Counted from the first letter of the stretch, positions 14,297 through 24,483 are shown. The stretch is 64,000 bases of DNA from Chthonobacter albigriseus (GCF_013839445.1 NZ_JACDIT010000001.1:924658-988657), one strand, 5' to 3'. Program-made: numbers and translations. Notes: a model not told the origin generated them from the letters alone.

Positions 14297-17200
14297 TCAG
14301 AACTCCTTCGCGGCGTCGACGCGCCAGATGGAAAAGGGCAATTCGTGGGGGTCGAGGCGCAGGCGCTGGTGCTTGCCGGTCCAGGCGAAGCGGTGGCCGC
14401 GCATGAGGTCCTCCACGGGGAGCGAGCCGTGGTCGGGGATGCCGAAGGACCAGAGGGGGATCTCCACGTCCGCCTCTTGGACGGCATGGGGATCGAGGCT
14501 GACCGCGACGAGGAGGACGTTCTCGCGGCCGGGGGTGGATTTCTCGAACCAGAGGACCTGGTCGTTCCAGGCGGTGAGGAAGGTCAGCCCGAGGTGGCTG
14601 TGGAGGGCCGGGTTGTCACGGCGGATCCGGTTCAGCCGGGTGATCTCGGCGATGATGTTGCCTGGGCGCGACCAGTCCCAGGCGCGGATCTCGTACTTCT
14701 CGCTGTCGAGGTACTCTTCCTTGCCCGGATAGGGGCGGCCCTCGCAGATCTCGAAGCCGTTGTACATGCCCCAGAGGCCGGACAGCGTGGTGGCCAAGGC
14801 GGCGCGGATGAGGTGCGCCGAGCGCTCGGACGCCTGCAGGACGGCCGGGTTGATGTCGGGCGTGTTGACGAAGAAGTGGGGGCGGAAGAACTCCTTCGGC
14901 GCTTCGGAGGTGAGCTCGGTCAGGTACTCGGTGAGCTCGGCCTTGGTGTTGCGCCACGTGAAGTAGGTGTAGCTCTGGGAGAAGCCGATCTTGGCGAGGC
15001 GGTACATCACCTTGGGGCGGGTGAAGGCCTCGGCCAGGAACACGGCGTCGGGATGCCGGCCGCGGACTTCCGCGATCAGCCACTCCCAGAACGGGAACGG
15101 CTTGGTGTGCGGGTTGTCGACGCGGAAGAGGCGGACGCCCTCGTTGACCCAGAAGAGCACGACGTCGCGGAGCGCGATCCAGAGCGCGGGAACGGCGCCG
15201 GGGGCATAGAAGTCGACGTTGACGATGTCCTCGTACTTCTTGGGCGGGTTCTCGGCATAGCGGATCGAGCCGTCCGGTCGCCAGGCGAACCAGTCCGGGT
15301 GCTCCTTCAGCCAGGGGTGGTCCGGCGAGCACTGGATGGCGAAGTCGAGGGCGATCTCCAGGCCGTGCTCGGCGGCGGCGGCGACCAGGCGGCGGAAATC
15401 CTCCAGCGTGCCGAGCTCGGGGTGGACGGCGTCGTGGCCGCCGGCCTCCGAGCCGATGGCGTAGGGGCTGCCGGGATCGTCGGGGCCGGGCGTCAGGGTG
15501 TTGTTGCGGCCCTTGCGGTTGGTGCGGCCGATCGGGTGGATCGGCGGGAAGTAGAGGACGTCGAAGCCCATGTCGCGGACGCGGGGGAGCTGGGCGATGA
15601 CGTCGTCGAAGGTGCCGTGCCGGGCGGGGTCGCCGCTCTGGGAGCGCGGGAAGAGTTCGTACCAGGACGCAAAGCCGGCGCCGGTGCGCTCCGCGTCGAG
15701 CGGGATCCACGGCTCGTGCCGGAGGCGGAACGGGCGGTGGTCAACGGCCGCCATCACCTCCGCGGTTTCCGGGGCGAGCAGCAGGTCGACGCGGACGGCG
15801 TCGCTACCATCGTTGAGACGGTCCAGGATGGCCCTCAGGCGGGCACCGTGCTCGCCGTCGGCCGTGCGCTCGGCGGCGGCCGCGACGAGGCGGCGGCCTT
15901 CCTCCAGCTCCAGGCCGATCTTCAGCCCCGCGGCGTGCTTCTTGGAGAGCTCGTTCAGGTATGTGGCGAACTCGTCGCGCCAGGTTTCGACCGTGAAGTA
16001 CCACCGGCCGAGCCGTTCCAGCGGCATGTCGGCGGTCCAGCGGTCGTTGCCGAGGGGCTGCATCCGCACCTCGTGGATCGTCTGGCGATCGGCTGCCCGG
16101 TAGAGAAGGCTCGCCGCGATCCTGTCGTGGCCGTCGGCGATCAGGTCGCAGGTGACGGTGACCGAGCTGCCGACGGTGCGCTTGACGGGGAAGCGGCCGC
16201 CGTCGACCGACGGGTTGATCGCCTCGATGGCGAGGCGGGGGGCGGCGGTGGCGCTGTCGACGTCGGGGACCAGGGCGCCAGGCATGCGGATGGGCTCGAG
16301 GGCGTTGCCCTCCAGGACCCGGACGTCGCCGGGACCGAGTCGGATGCGGCTGTCGATGCCGACCTCGAGCGTACCGGCGATATCGAGGAAGCGCTGGAAG
16401 CGGCCGCCGGTGTCGGTGAGGAGGTGGTCGGCGTCGATCTCGGCGGCGCGCCGCAGGTCCGGGTTCACCAGCACGAGGCGGGCGCGTTCGGCCTGGCGGA
16501 TGTCGGCGGTGTTGGTGCGCAGGACGGCTGTAAGCGGGGCGCTGGCGCCGGTCAGCGTACGCATCTCCGCGCGGTCGAAATCGTCGGCGCGCTCGGCGAC
16601 GAAGGCTGCTGCGGCGGCGATCTCCTCGGAGAGGTCGAAGGGCGCTTCCGCGCGGATCCGCGACCAGTCTCGCGGGGAGCCGGCGAGCGGGGACATCGGA
16701 TCCCGGGCGGCGTATTCGAAACCCATCGGGATCAGGAGGCCGTCGGAGAGCGAGGCGGCGAGCCAGAGGGCGCGGCCCATCGCGCGGCGGGTGTCCTCGT
16801 CGTTGTCGACCTCGCGGGCCAGCCGTCGGCCGAAGGGCGCTTCGGGGAAGCCGATCGCGGGTGCGATGCGGCGGTGGACATCGTTCTCGTCGACAATCCA
16901 GCCGGAGCGGGCGTCCCACCACCGTACGGAGGAGAAGACGGCGTCGAAGCCTGCGCCGGAAAGGGCTGCACGCGCCTCAAACGGCAGGCCGGGGGTGACC
17001 GCCAGGAATACCGTGTCCGGCCGGGATGCGCGCACGGCTGCGATCAGTCCATGCCAGGCATCGGCCGGGAGGCGTTCAGGGCCGAGGCAGCGGAAGCCGG
17101 CGACGCCCAGACCGGCGAGGCGGGCGAGCCGCGCGGCGAGGTGATCGAGCCAGGGCTGGCGGTCGACGGGGAGGTCCGCGGCGCCGCGCTCGGCGGGGTC

Positions 17201-17572
17201 GACCCGCGGGTCGAGGCCGTCGAAGCGGGCGTCGGCACGAAATCCGAAGCGGTCGGCGAGCGGTCCGCCAGCGGCGACCCGGTCGGCGACGAGATCGAGG
17301 ACGAGTGCCAGGCCGTGGCGGGCGGCCTTCTCCACAAGACCGGCGATGCCTTCATCGGCCGAACCGTTCTCCCCCAGGGACGGGTTCAAGCGCTCGTCGT
17401 CGGCGGCGAGGAGGACGTTGCCCGTCTCTCCCGGCGCGAACAGCGGGGCCGTCGCCACGGCAGAGAAGCCCATGGCGGCCGCCTGCTGGAGATGGGGATC
17501 CCAGTCGGAAAGCGGGCCAGCAAGAAGGGGGTGGATGTAATAGAGCGCAGGAAGCCGTTGCCGGTGGATCAT
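14297..17572 (-). CDS. glgE: Alpha-1,4-glucan:maltose-1-phosphate maltosyltransferase with extra N-terminal pseudo-GH13 domain
   Basis: GlgE transfers maltose from maltose 1-phosphate to alpha-1,4-glucan. The GlgE core occupies residues about 446-1091 (start [14 protein letters not shown]; nucleophile region [19 protein letters not shown]; acid region [13 protein letters not shown]). The first 445 residues form a second GH13-like barrel: [11 protein letters not shown] and [14 protein letters not shown] match the family, but the nucleophile Asp is Leu (residue 163) and the acid Glu is Val (residue 192, [10 protein letters not shown]). I chose the ATG at 17572 with GGACGG upstream; a GTG at 17638 would add 22 residues and lacks a ribosome binding site. 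It is the first gene of the operon. Confidence 0.93.
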   Translation of the reverse strand: MIHRQRLPALYYIHPLLAGPLSDWDPHLQQAAAMGFSAVATAPLFAPGETGNVLLAADDERLNPSLGENGSADEGIAGLVEKAARHGLALVLDLVADRVAAGGPLADRFGFRADARFDGLDPRVDPAERGAADLPVDRQPWLDHLAARLARLAGLGVAGFRCLGPERLPADAWHGLIAAVRASRPDTVFLAVTPGLPFEARAALSGAGFDAVFSSVRWWDARSGWIVDENDVHRRIAPAIGFPEAPFGRRLAREVDNDEDTRRAMGRALWLAASLSDGLLIPMGFEYAARDPMSPLAGSPRDWSRIRAEAPFDLSEEIAAAAAFVAERADDFDRAEMRTLTGASAPLTAVLRTNTADIRQAERARLVLVNPDLRRAAEIDADHLLTDTGGRFQRFLDIAGTLEVGIDSRIRLGPGDVRVLEGNALEPIRMPGALVPDVDSATAAPRLAIEAINPSVDGGRFPVKRTVGSSVTVTCDLIADGHDRIAASLLYRAADRQTIHEVRMQPLGNDRWTADMPLERLGRWYFTVETWRDEFATYLNELSKKHAAGLKIGLELEEGRRLVAAAAERTADGEHGARLRAILDRLNDGSDAVRVDLLLAPETAEVMAAVDHRPFRLRHEPWIPLDAERTGAGFASWYELFPRSQSGDPARHGTFDDVIAQLPRVRDMGFDVLYFPPIHPIGRTNRKGRNNTLTPGPDDPGSPYAIGSEAGGHDAVHPELGTLEDFRRLVAAAAEHGLEIALDFAIQCSPDHPWLKEHPDWFAWRPDGSIRYAENPPKKYEDIVNVDFYAPGAVPALWIALRDVVLFWVNEGVRLFRVDNPHTKPFPFWEWLIAEVRGRHPDAVFLAEAFTRPKVMYRLAKIGFSQSYTYFTWRNTKAELTEYLTELTSEAPKEFFRPHFFVNTPDINPAVLQASERSAHLIRAALATTLSGLWGMYNGFEICEGRPYPGKEEYLDSEKYEIRAWDWSRPGNIIAEITRLNRIRRDNPALHSHLGLTFLTAWNDQVLWFEKSTPGRENVLLVAVSLDPHAVQEADVEIPLWSFGIPDHGSLPVEDLMRGHRFAWTGKHQRLRLDPHELPFSIWRVDAAKEF

Positions 17573-17688
17573 GGTCTGCCGTCCGTGGGCGGGTTGTCGG
17601 TCGGCGGGCGCTCGTAGCTCGTCCGGCCGCCGCGTCACGGGGGTCAGAACCTGTCCTCATGCATATTGTTCCGCGGGAAGCTCACCCG

Positions 17689-17704
17689 CTTGACGCACGT
17701 CAAG
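17689..17704. promoter_or_regulatory. Inverted repeat in the divergent glgE/DUF883 promoter region
   Basis: CTTGACG-CA-CGTCAAG, 7-bp arms, lies in the 186-bp gap between the divergent glgE operon and the DUF883 gene. The TTGACG half also resembles a -35 box for the plus-strand gene. It could be an operator controlling one or both sides; no regulator is named by the sequence. Confidence 0.4.
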
Positions 17705-17758
17705 GCGCGGATCACGTCCGAGAGTAAGCGTAGGCTTCACATTTCGGAGGGCGCATGC

Positions 17759-18022
17759 ATGATCGGCTCCAAGCGACTGATGGCGGAGATCGAGGCTTTG
17801 CGCGCCGACCTCAAGGCGCGTTCGACGGCTGCCGCCGAAGCGATGTCTCCGGAGACCGGAGGATCGGAGGCGGAAGTCGCCTCCGTCATCGCGGACATCC
17901 GCAAGGCGCTGGGTGAGGCCGCCGAGGGTGCCGAAGACCTCGTCGCGGACCATCCCGCGGCGGCGGTGGGGTCGGCGTTCCTGCTCGGTTTCCTGATCGG
18001 GCGCAGCACGAGGGGGTTCTGA
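17759..18022 (+). CDS. DUF883-like membrane-anchored protein
   Basis: The 87-residue protein has an amphipathic helical N-terminal half (KRLMAEIEALRADLKARS) and a C-terminal glycine-rich membrane segment (HPAAAVGSAFLLGFLIGRSTRGF). This is the ElaB/YqjD/DUF883 arrangement, in which a C-terminal helix tethers the protein, and in some members ribosomes, to the inner membrane. The start at 17759 has CGGAGGG seven bases upstream; frames open further upstream but lack a start signal. Its stop overlaps the next gene by one base (TGATG), so both are coupled. Confidence 0.8.
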   Translation: MIGSKRLMAEIEALRADLKARSTAAAEAMSPETGGSEAEVASVIADIRKALGEAAEGAEDLVADHPAAAVGSAFLLGFLIGRSTRGF

Positions 18023-18498
18023 TGAGAAGCGAGGACATCGCCCGCCAGCTCCGCGTGCTGTGGCGCGCCGACCGGATCATCGCGGACATCCACATCCGGG
18101 TGGCGCTGGTGCGCGCCGGCCTTGCAACGCTTGCCCTGTCCATCCTGATGTTCGGGCTGGTGATGCTCGGGATCGCCGCCTACCTCGTCCTGTCGGCGTG
18201 GGTCGGCCCGACGCTGGCGGCGGCCTTGACAGGACTTGCCGCGGTCGTCATCGCCCTCGTGGTGTTCTGGGTGTCAACCGGCATCCAGCCGGGACGGGAC
18301 CTCGTCCTGGCGCAGGAGCTCCACGCAACGGCCGCCGAAGCGCTCGCGGCCGAGGCGAAGGGTCTGGAAGCGGACGCACGCGGCCTGCTCAAGGCGGTGC
18401 GCAACCCGCTCGACGGCGCACTGCCGGGGCTGATCGTGCCGCTCGGCGGCATCATCCTGAAGGCATTGAAAAGCCGGGGCGAGAAGAAGGCCGGCTGA
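18022..18498 (+). CDS. Phage-holin-family (PF07332-like) membrane protein
   Basis: The 158-residue protein has two adjacent hydrophobic segments (about 30-60 and 65-95: LATLALSILMFGLVMLGIAA; LAAALTGLAAVVIALVVFWV) and a cytoplasmic tail rich in Ala/Glu (ATAAEALAAEAKGLEADARG). This resembles the 'phage holin family' proteins that sit beside DUF883 genes on many proteobacterial chromosomes and are not lysis proteins there. It is translationally coupled to the DUF883 gene. A role in envelope stress is only inference. Confidence 0.75.
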   Translation: MRSEDIARQLRVLWRADRIIADIHIRVALVRAGLATLALSILMFGLVMLGIAAYLVLSAWVGPTLAAALTGLAAVVIALVVFWVSTGIQPGRDLVLAQELHATAAEALAAEAKGLEADARGLLKAVRNPLDGALPGLIVPLGGIILKALKSRGEKKAG

Positions 18499-18602
18499 TC
18501 CGCTCCGCAGACCGTCGGGGCGCCGCCTCGTGCGGCGGCCGAGCCGCATCCGCCGCCATCCGCGTCAACGACGGGTGCATCCTTCGCCTTGTTGCGCGTT
18601 GG

Positions 18603-18617
18603 CGGCATTCCCCTTGC
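18603..18617 (+). promoter_or_regulatory. Sigma-54-like promoter upstream of prkA
   Basis: CGGCATTCCCCTTGC matches the -24/-12 consensus TGGCAC-N5-TTGC, with invariant GG (18604-18605) and GC (18616-18617) at the correct spacing. Transcription would begin near 18629, giving a leader of about 150 bases before the prkA ATG. In E. coli the homologous yeaGH operon responds to nitrogen starvation through NtrC and sigma-54, which fits this site. No enhancer site was identified by eye. Confidence 0.55.
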
Positions 18618-18776
18618 ATGTCATCCTGGTGCGGCAAAGGCGACCGCACATCGGCGACGCCGTAAAACCGTCGTCATTGACGCTTGTCCTCGGGGGGCAG
18701 GGAAACCAATTCAAGTTCGGGACCGTTCCATAGCCAAGTGCTCGACCACGCTCACCAGCCGGTATCAGGAGCCACC

Positions 18777-20720
18777 ATGACACAGGCAGACGTCTTCTCG
18801 GATTTCGCGCGCCTCTATCGTGATCGCCGGGCCTCGGAGATGACCCTGCTGGAGTATCTGGACCTCTGCAAAGAGGACCCGGGGGCCTATGCGAGCGCGG
18901 CGGAACGCATCCTTTCGGCGATCGGCGAGCCGGAGATGGTGGACACGTCGCGGGACTCGCGGCTCGGCCGCATCTTCATGAACCGGACGATCCGGCTCTA
19001 CCCCGCCTTTGCCGAATTCTACGGCATGGAGGAGACGATCGAGCGGATCGTCAGCTTCTTCCGCCATGCCGCGCAGGGGCTCGAAGAGCGCAAGCAGATC
19101 CTCTACCTGCTCGGCCCCGTCGGCGGCGGCAAGTCGTCACTTGCCGAGCGGCTGAAGGCGCTGATGGAGGTCAACCCGATCTACGTGCTGAAGGCCGGGA
19201 ACGATGTGAGCCCGGTGTTCGAGAGCCCGCTCGGGCTGTTCGATCCGGAGCGTGTCGGGTCCATGCTGGAGGACCGCTACGGCATTCCCCGCCGCCGGCT
19301 GACCGGGCTGATGAGCCCGTGGGCGCTGAAGCGGCTGGACGAGTTCGAGGGCGACATCACGAAGTTCACCGTGGTGAAGATGATGCCGTCGCGCCTCCGG
19401 CAGGTGGGCATCGCCAAGACCGAGCCGGGCGACGAGAACAACCAGGACATCTCCTCGCTGGTCGGCAAGGTGGACATCCGCAAACTGGAGACGCTCTCCC
19501 AGTCGGATCCAGACGCCTACAGCTACTCCGGCGGCCTCAATCGCGCCAACCAGGGCATGCTCGAGTTCGTGGAGATGTTCAAGGCGCCGATCAAGATGCT
19601 GCATCCGCTGCTGACGGCGACGCAGGAGGGCAACTACATCGGGACGGAGAACATCGGGGCGATCCCCTTCTCCGGCATCGTGATGGCGCACTCCAACGAG
19701 GCGGAGTGGCAATCCTTCAAGCAGAACCGCAACAACGAAGCCTTCATCGACCGGATCTACGTGATCAAGGTGCCCTACTGCCTGCGCGTCACGGAGGAGC
19801 AGCGGATCTACGAGAAGCTGATCCGCGGCTCGGAGCTGGCGGCGGCGCCGTGCGCACCGTCGACGCTGGAGATGCTGGCGCGGTTCTCGGTGCTGTCGCG
19901 CCTGAAGGCGCACGAGAACTCCAACGTGTTCTCCAAGATGCGCGTCTACGACGGCGAGAGCCTGCGGGAGGTGGACCCGCGGGCCCGCAGCCTGATGGAG
20001 TACAAGGACGCGGCCGGCGTCGACGAGGGCATGGACGGGATCTCCACCCGCTTCGCCTTCAAGGTGCTCGCGGCGACCTTCAACCACGACACGGTGGAGG
20101 TGGCGGCCGACCCGGTGCACCTGATGTACGTGCTGGAGCAGGCGCTCCGCCGCGAGCAGCTGCCGCCGGAGACGGAGAAGCTGTACCTGGAGTTCATCAA
20201 GGCCGAGCTCGCGCCGCGCTACGCGGAGTTCATCGGCAACGAGATCCAGAAGGCCTACCTGGAGAGCTACAACGACTACGGCCAGAACCTGTTCGATCGC
20301 TACATCGACTATGCAGACGCGTGGATCGAGGACCAGGATTTCAAGGATCCGGACACCGGGCAGTTGCTCGACCGTGAGCTCCTGAACCAGGAGCTGACCA
20401 AGATCGAGAAGCCGGCCGGGATCGCCAACCCGAAGGACTTCCGCAACGAGGTGGTGAAGTTTGCGCTGCGCTGGCGGGCGACCAACGGCGGCAAGAACCC
20501 GTCGTGGAACTCCTATGAGAAGATCCGCGAGGTCATCGAGCGGCGGATGTTCAGCCAGGTGGAGGAACTGCTGCCGGTGATCAGCTTCGGGTCCAAGAAG
20601 GACAGCGAGACGGAAAAGAAGCACGACGACTTCGTGCAGCGGATGACCGCGCGCGGCTACACCGAGCGGCAAGTGCGGCGCCTGGTCGAGTGGTACATGC
20701 GGGTGAAGCAGGCTGGCTAG
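18777..20720 (+). CDS. prkA: PrkA family serine/threonine protein kinase
   Basis: The 647-residue protein is homologous to E. coli YeaG and Bacillus PrkA. It has an AAA module with Walker A GPVGGGKS at 113-120 and a Walker B-like region around GIVMAHSNEAEW, followed by the C-terminal PrkA domain. Members phosphorylate proteins under stress, and some show AAA-type protease activity. The ATG at 18777 has CAGGAG six bases upstream; the open frame reaches further upstream without a signal. It heads the prkA-yeaH-spoVR operon, behind a sigma-54-like promoter. Confidence 0.96.
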   Translation: MTQADVFSDFARLYRDRRASEMTLLEYLDLCKEDPGAYASAAERILSAIGEPEMVDTSRDSRLGRIFMNRTIRLYPAFAEFYGMEETIERIVSFFRHAAQGLEERKQILYLLGPVGGGKSSLAERLKALMEVNPIYVLKAGNDVSPVFESPLGLFDPERVGSMLEDRYGIPRRRLTGLMSPWALKRLDEFEGDITKFTVVKMMPSRLRQVGIAKTEPGDENNQDISSLVGKVDIRKLETLSQSDPDAYSYSGGLNRANQGMLEFVEMFKAPIKMLHPLLTATQEGNYIGTENIGAIPFSGIVMAHSNEAEWQSFKQNRNNEAFIDRIYVIKVPYCLRVTEEQRIYEKLIRGSELAAAPCAPSTLEMLARFSVLSRLKAHENSNVFSKMRVYDGESLREVDPRARSLMEYKDAAGVDEGMDGISTRFAFKVLAATFNHDTVEVAADPVHLMYVLEQALRREQLPPETEKLYLEFIKAELAPRYAEFIGNEIQKAYLESYNDYGQNLFDRYIDYADAWIEDQDFKDPDTGQLLDRELLNQELTKIEKPAGIANPKDFRNEVVKFALRWRATNGGKNPSWNSYEKIREVIERRMFSQVEELLPVISFGSKKDSETEKKHDDFVQRMTARGYTERQVRRLVEWYMRVKQAG

Positions 20721-20798
20721 ACTGACCCGCTTCCGACGGGTCCGGCATCCGGCCGGGCCCTGTTCGGGGCGGTTCGGCGCCGGCGAACGGAAAGACCG

Positions 20799-22115
20799 AT
20801 GCACATCATCGATCGCAGGTTGAATCCCGGGGGGAAGAGCTTCGCGAACCGGCAGCGTTTCCTGAGGCGGGCCAAGGATCTGGTCCAGCGCGCGGTGCGA
20901 GAGAGCGCCAAGGACCGCGGCGTGGAGGACATCGAGCAGTCCGGCGAGGTGTCCATCCCGGTCGATGGCATCCGGGAGCCCAGCTTCAGGCGGGCGGCCG
21001 GAGGCAAGCGCGACCTCGTGCTGCCGGGCAACAAGGACTACGTGGAGGGCGACCTGATCGAGCGCTCGCCGGGCGGCAAGGGCCGCGGCGGCGGCAGCGG
21101 CGCCGGATCGGGCGACGGCGGCGAAGACCAGTTCCGCTTCGTGCTGACGCGCGAGGAGTTCCTCAACATCTTCCTGGACGACCTGGAACTGCCCGATCTC
21201 GCCAAGCAGCGGATGGCAGAGGTGGAGACGCACGGGCTGCGGCGCGCCGGCTACACGACAACGGGCTCCCCGGCCAATCTGGCGCTGCAGCGGACGCTGC
21301 AGATCTCGCTGGCGCGGCGGATCGCTCTCGGCCGGCCGAAGTCGGCGGAGGTGGAGGCGCTGCAGCGGGCGATCGCCGAAGCTTCGGTGGAAGCGGAGGG
21401 CGAAGAACCGGGCGTGCGGGCGGCGCTATCGCTGGAGTTGGAGACGTTGGAGCGGCGGCGGGCGCGGATCCCCTACATCGATCCGCTCGACCTGCGCTAC
21501 CGGCGCTACGAGCCCTATCCCAAGCCGGTCGTCCAGGCGGTGATGTTCTGCCTGATGGACGTGTCGGGCTCGATGACAGAGGGCATGAAGGACATCGCCA
21601 AGCGCTTCTTCATGCTGCTGCACGTGTTCCTGACGCGTCGCTACAAGCACGTCGACGTTGTGTTCATCCGCCACACGGACCGGGCCGAGGAGGTGGACGA
21701 GGACACGTTCTTCCATTCCACCGAGACCGGCGGGACGCTGGTGTCGTCGGCGCTGGCCGAGATGAAGCGGGTGGTGGCGGAACGCTACGATCCGTCGGCC
21801 TGGAACATCTATGCCGCCCAGGCTTCGGACGGCGACAACAGCGCCAGCGACAGCGACAGGACCGGGCAGTTGCTCTCGCGCGAGATCCTGCCGCTCTGCC
21901 AGTATTTCGCCTACCTGGAGGTGGGCGATCCGATGGGCCATCCGCTGGGGTTCATGCAGCATTCACGCGAGACCAGCCTTTGGCACACCTATGCGGCGCT
22001 GGCTGCCGCGGGCGCGAAGTTCGAGATGCGGCGGGTGTCGCGGCGGGAGGACATCTATCCGGTGTTCCGGCAGCTGTTCCAGAAGCGCGGCGCGGCGCAG
22101 GGGGCGAGCCCATGA
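20799..22115 (+). CDS. yeaH: YeaH/YhbH family (UPF0229) protein
   Basis: The 438-residue protein has a basic N-terminus (IIDRRLNPGGKSFANRQRF), a glycine-rich linker near residues 88-105, and a C-terminal von Willebrand A-like domain with a MIDAS-type motif DVSGSMTEG and TETGGTLVSSAL. The family always travels with prkA and spoVR. It is thought to act with the kinase in stress adaptation, though the biochemical role is unknown. It starts 78 bp after prkA and overlaps spoVR by four bases. Confidence 0.95.
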   Translation: MHIIDRRLNPGGKSFANRQRFLRRAKDLVQRAVRESAKDRGVEDIEQSGEVSIPVDGIREPSFRRAAGGKRDLVLPGNKDYVEGDLIERSPGGKGRGGGSGAGSGDGGEDQFRFVLTREEFLNIFLDDLELPDLAKQRMAEVETHGLRRAGYTTTGSPANLALQRTLQISLARRIALGRPKSAEVEALQRAIAEASVEAEGEEPGVRAALSLELETLERRRARIPYIDPLDLRYRRYEPYPKPVVQAVMFCLMDVSGSMTEGMKDIAKRFFMLLHVFLTRRYKHVDVVFIRHTDRAEEVDEDTFFHSTETGGTLVSSALAEMKRVVAERYDPSAWNIYAAQASDGDNSASDSDRTGQLLSREILPLCQYFAYLEVGDPMGHPLGFMQHSRETSLWHTYAALAAAGAKFEMRRVSRREDIYPVFRQLFQKRGAAQGASP

Positions 22116-23659
22116 CGACGATCGCGGGGGCGGACGACCTGCTGTTCCAAGGCAACGACTGGGATTTCTCGACGATCCAGCGGATCCACGACACGGTGGC
22201 CGACATCGCCGAGAAGGACCTGAAGCTCTCCACCTACCCCAACCAGATCGAGATCATCACGGCGGAGCAGATGCTCGACGCCTACGCCTCGATCGGGATG
22301 CCGCTGTTCTACAAGCACTGGTCGTTCGGCAAGCGCTTCGCCCAGCACGAGAGCGTCTATCGCAAGGGGCTGATGGGGCTCGCCTATGAGATCGTCATCA
22401 ACTCCAATCCGTGCATCAGCTACATCATGGAGGAGAACTCCGCCACGATGCAGACGCTGGTGATCGCCCACGCGGCGTTCGGGCACAATCACTTCTTCAA
22501 GAACAACTACCAGTTCCGGCAATGGACGGACCCGGACGGGATCCTGGACTACCTGTCGTTCGCCAAGGCCTATATCGCGTCCTGCGAGGAGCGCTACGGG
22601 CATGCGGCCGTGGAACGGCTGCTGGATGCGGCGCACGCGCTGATGAACCAGGGCGTGCACCGCTATCCCGGCAAGAAGTCGCTCGACCTTATGAACGAGG
22701 AGCGGCGGGAGCGGGAGCGGGATGCCGAGCGGGAGCGGATGTACAACGACCTCTGGCGCACGGTGCCGCGGGGCCCGGCGAGCAAGCGGCGCGTGCTCGA
22801 CGACCGCAGGCGGGCGCTGCTCGGCCTGCCGCAGGAGAACGTGCTCTACTTCCTGGAGAAGACCGCGCCGAAGCTGAAGCCCTGGCAGCGCGAGATCCTC
22901 CGGATCGTGCGGCTGATCGCGCAGTACTTCTATCCGCAGCAGCAGACCAAGGTGATGAACGAGGGCTGCGCGACCTGGATCCACTACCAGATCATGACCA
23001 CGCTGCACGAGCGCGGGCGGATCGACGACGGCAGCTTCCTGGAGTTCCTGACGTCGCACACGAACGTGGTGCGCCAGCCGCTCTATACCGATCCGCACTA
23101 TTCCGGGATCAACCCCTACGCGCTCGGCTACGACATGATGTGCGACATCGTCCGCATCGCCAATGAACCGACCGAGGAGGACCGGGCCTGGTTCCCGGAT
23201 CTCGCGGGACGGGGCGATGCGACGGAGGCGCTGAAGGACATCTGGGCGAACTATCGCGACGAGAGCTTCATCGCGCAGTACCTGAGCCCCCGGCTGATCC
23301 GGAAGTGGCGGCTGTTCCACATCGAGGACGACCCGGACAAGCCGCACCTTGAGGTGAGCGCGATCCACGACGAACGGGGCTATCGCAACATCCGGCGCAT
23401 GCTGGCGCGGCAGCACGACATCGGACGGATCACGCCCGACATCCAGGTGGTGGACGTGGATCTCGACGGGAACCGGCGGCTGATGCTGCATCACCGGGTG
23501 CTGGACGGCGGCCTGCTGGAACCGGAGGAAGCGGCTCGCGTGCTGCAGCACCTCGCCGACCTCTGGGGCTACGACGTGCTGCTGAAGGAGGTCGACCCTG
23601 GAACCTTGACGGTGCTGGAGGAGCACGCCGCTTCGGCTCGGGACGGCGTGATCGTCTAG
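22112..23659 (+). CDS. spoVR: SpoVR family protein
   Basis: This 515-residue homologue of E. coli YcgB and Bacillus SpoVR contains the family blocks NPCISYIMEENSATMQTLVIAHAAFGHNHFF (here cut by several conserved His and Glu residues), KVMNEGCATWIHYQIMT and DPHYSGINPYALGYDMM. The His/Glu-rich pattern is suggestive of metal binding. The ATG at 22112 overlaps the yeaH stop (ATGA). It completes the conserved prkA-yeaH-spoVR stress operon. Confidence 0.95.
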   Translation: MTTIAGADDLLFQGNDWDFSTIQRIHDTVADIAEKDLKLSTYPNQIEIITAEQMLDAYASIGMPLFYKHWSFGKRFAQHESVYRKGLMGLAYEIVINSNPCISYIMEENSATMQTLVIAHAAFGHNHFFKNNYQFRQWTDPDGILDYLSFAKAYIASCEERYGHAAVERLLDAAHALMNQGVHRYPGKKSLDLMNEERRERERDAERERMYNDLWRTVPRGPASKRRVLDDRRRALLGLPQENVLYFLEKTAPKLKPWQREILRIVRLIAQYFYPQQQTKVMNEGCATWIHYQIMTTLHERGRIDDGSFLEFLTSHTNVVRQPLYTDPHYSGINPYALGYDMMCDIVRIANEPTEEDRAWFPDLAGRGDATEALKDIWANYRDESFIAQYLSPRLIRKWRLFHIEDDPDKPHLEVSAIHDERGYRNIRRMLARQHDIGRITPDIQVVDVDLDGNRRLMLHHRVLDGGLLEPEEAARVLQHLADLWGYDVLLKEVDPGTLTVLEEHAASARDGVIV

Positions 23660-23794
23660 ACGTGCGGGATCCGCTCCGAGTTGCAGGTTTCGCAAATCGC
23701 CCCAAACTGAAACAAACGAAACCTAATTGCGCTTGCCGCGACGTCCGACGGAAACAAAAGCGCGCTATTGCTCCAGGCTCGGAGGAGACTGGAT

Positions 23795-23998
23795 ATGGAT
23801 CGCGCAGGATCGAAGCAGGGACGACGAGACGCCCGCCGGAGGAACCGTTTGGCGCGGCTAACAGGCTGGGTGGGGCGGGTGCTGGGCCCCGTCATCGGAA
23901 GAGCGTCCGATGCACCGGCGTTCAGGGGACCGCGGTCGGCGTGCGCCGGCAGCAGGGAACGGGCGACGAGCTTCGCCATCCGCCAGCATGACTTCTGA
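23795..23998 (+). CDS. Small basic protein, 67 aa
   Basis: MDRAGSKQGRRDARRRNRLA opens a strongly basic N-terminus, followed by a short hydrophobic stretch (LTGWVGRVLGPVIG). The ATG has an excellent GGAGGAG seven bases upstream, the main reason to call it. It lies 135 bp after spoVR, in the same direction. I recognise no family. It could be a small RNA-binding or membrane-associated peptide, or a chance frame in GC-rich DNA. Confidence 0.45.
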   Translation: MDRAGSKQGRRDARRRNRLARLTGWVGRVLGPVIGRASDAPAFRGPRSACAGSRERATSFAIRQHDF

Positions 23999-24003
23999 GA
24001 TGT

Positions 24004-24252
24004 TCAGACATCGCGCGTCGAGGGGGGCGTGGAGGACGATCCGGCGACGGATTCGTCGCCGTCGTCGATCTTTCTCAATTGGCTTTCTATGACACGGTCC
24101 AGGGGGTCGGCGCCGCCTTCGATCGGGCGAAGGTCGGCGCGGATCTGCTCGGCCGCGATCAGCGCCTTGGCGACGACGACGTAGGACTCGTTCTCGAGCC
24201 GCCGGCTCTGCTCCTGGAGCTGCCGCAGGATCTCATCGGAAGACTTCGACAT
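24004..24252 (-). CDS. Small coiled-coil hypothetical protein, 82 aa
   Basis: MSKSSDEILRQLQEQSRRLE starts a helical, charged protein (NESYVVVAKALIAAEQIRAD) with a disordered Ser/Pro-rich tail. Heptad-like spacing suggests a short coiled coil. I choose the ATG at 24252; the open frame extends upstream into proline-rich sequence that looks non-coding. No clear Shine-Dalgarno. It is convergent with the small basic gene, the stops being five bases apart. Function unknown. Confidence 0.5.
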   Translation of the reverse strand: MSKSSDEILRQLQEQSRRLENESYVVVAKALIAAEQIRADLRPIEGGADPLDRVIESQLRKIDDGDESVAGSSSTPPSTRDV

Positions 24253-24483
24253 GGGCTGTGCAGGCCACCGTCCTGACCACGCGGGAGGATCCCGTCGCGT
24301 GTCGTGGCCAAACAACGCTCGCCAGCCTTGCAAGTTCCGTGTCGAGTAAAAGTCGATCGATCTTGCCGATCACCTTTGCCTCGACTTTCCTGTGCTTCTC
24401 CGTGCGAACGACCTCGCAGCCCCTCGTCGCGCCTAACCGGTCCAACGATGCGGCGGGCCGGGAACGTGCCGGGATGGTCCGGC

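Noticed and set aside
17759-18498. Phage lysis cassette from the holin-family gene
   Set aside because: DUF883 plus holin-family pairs are chromosomal in many proteobacteria; no endolysin or phage gene lies nearby.
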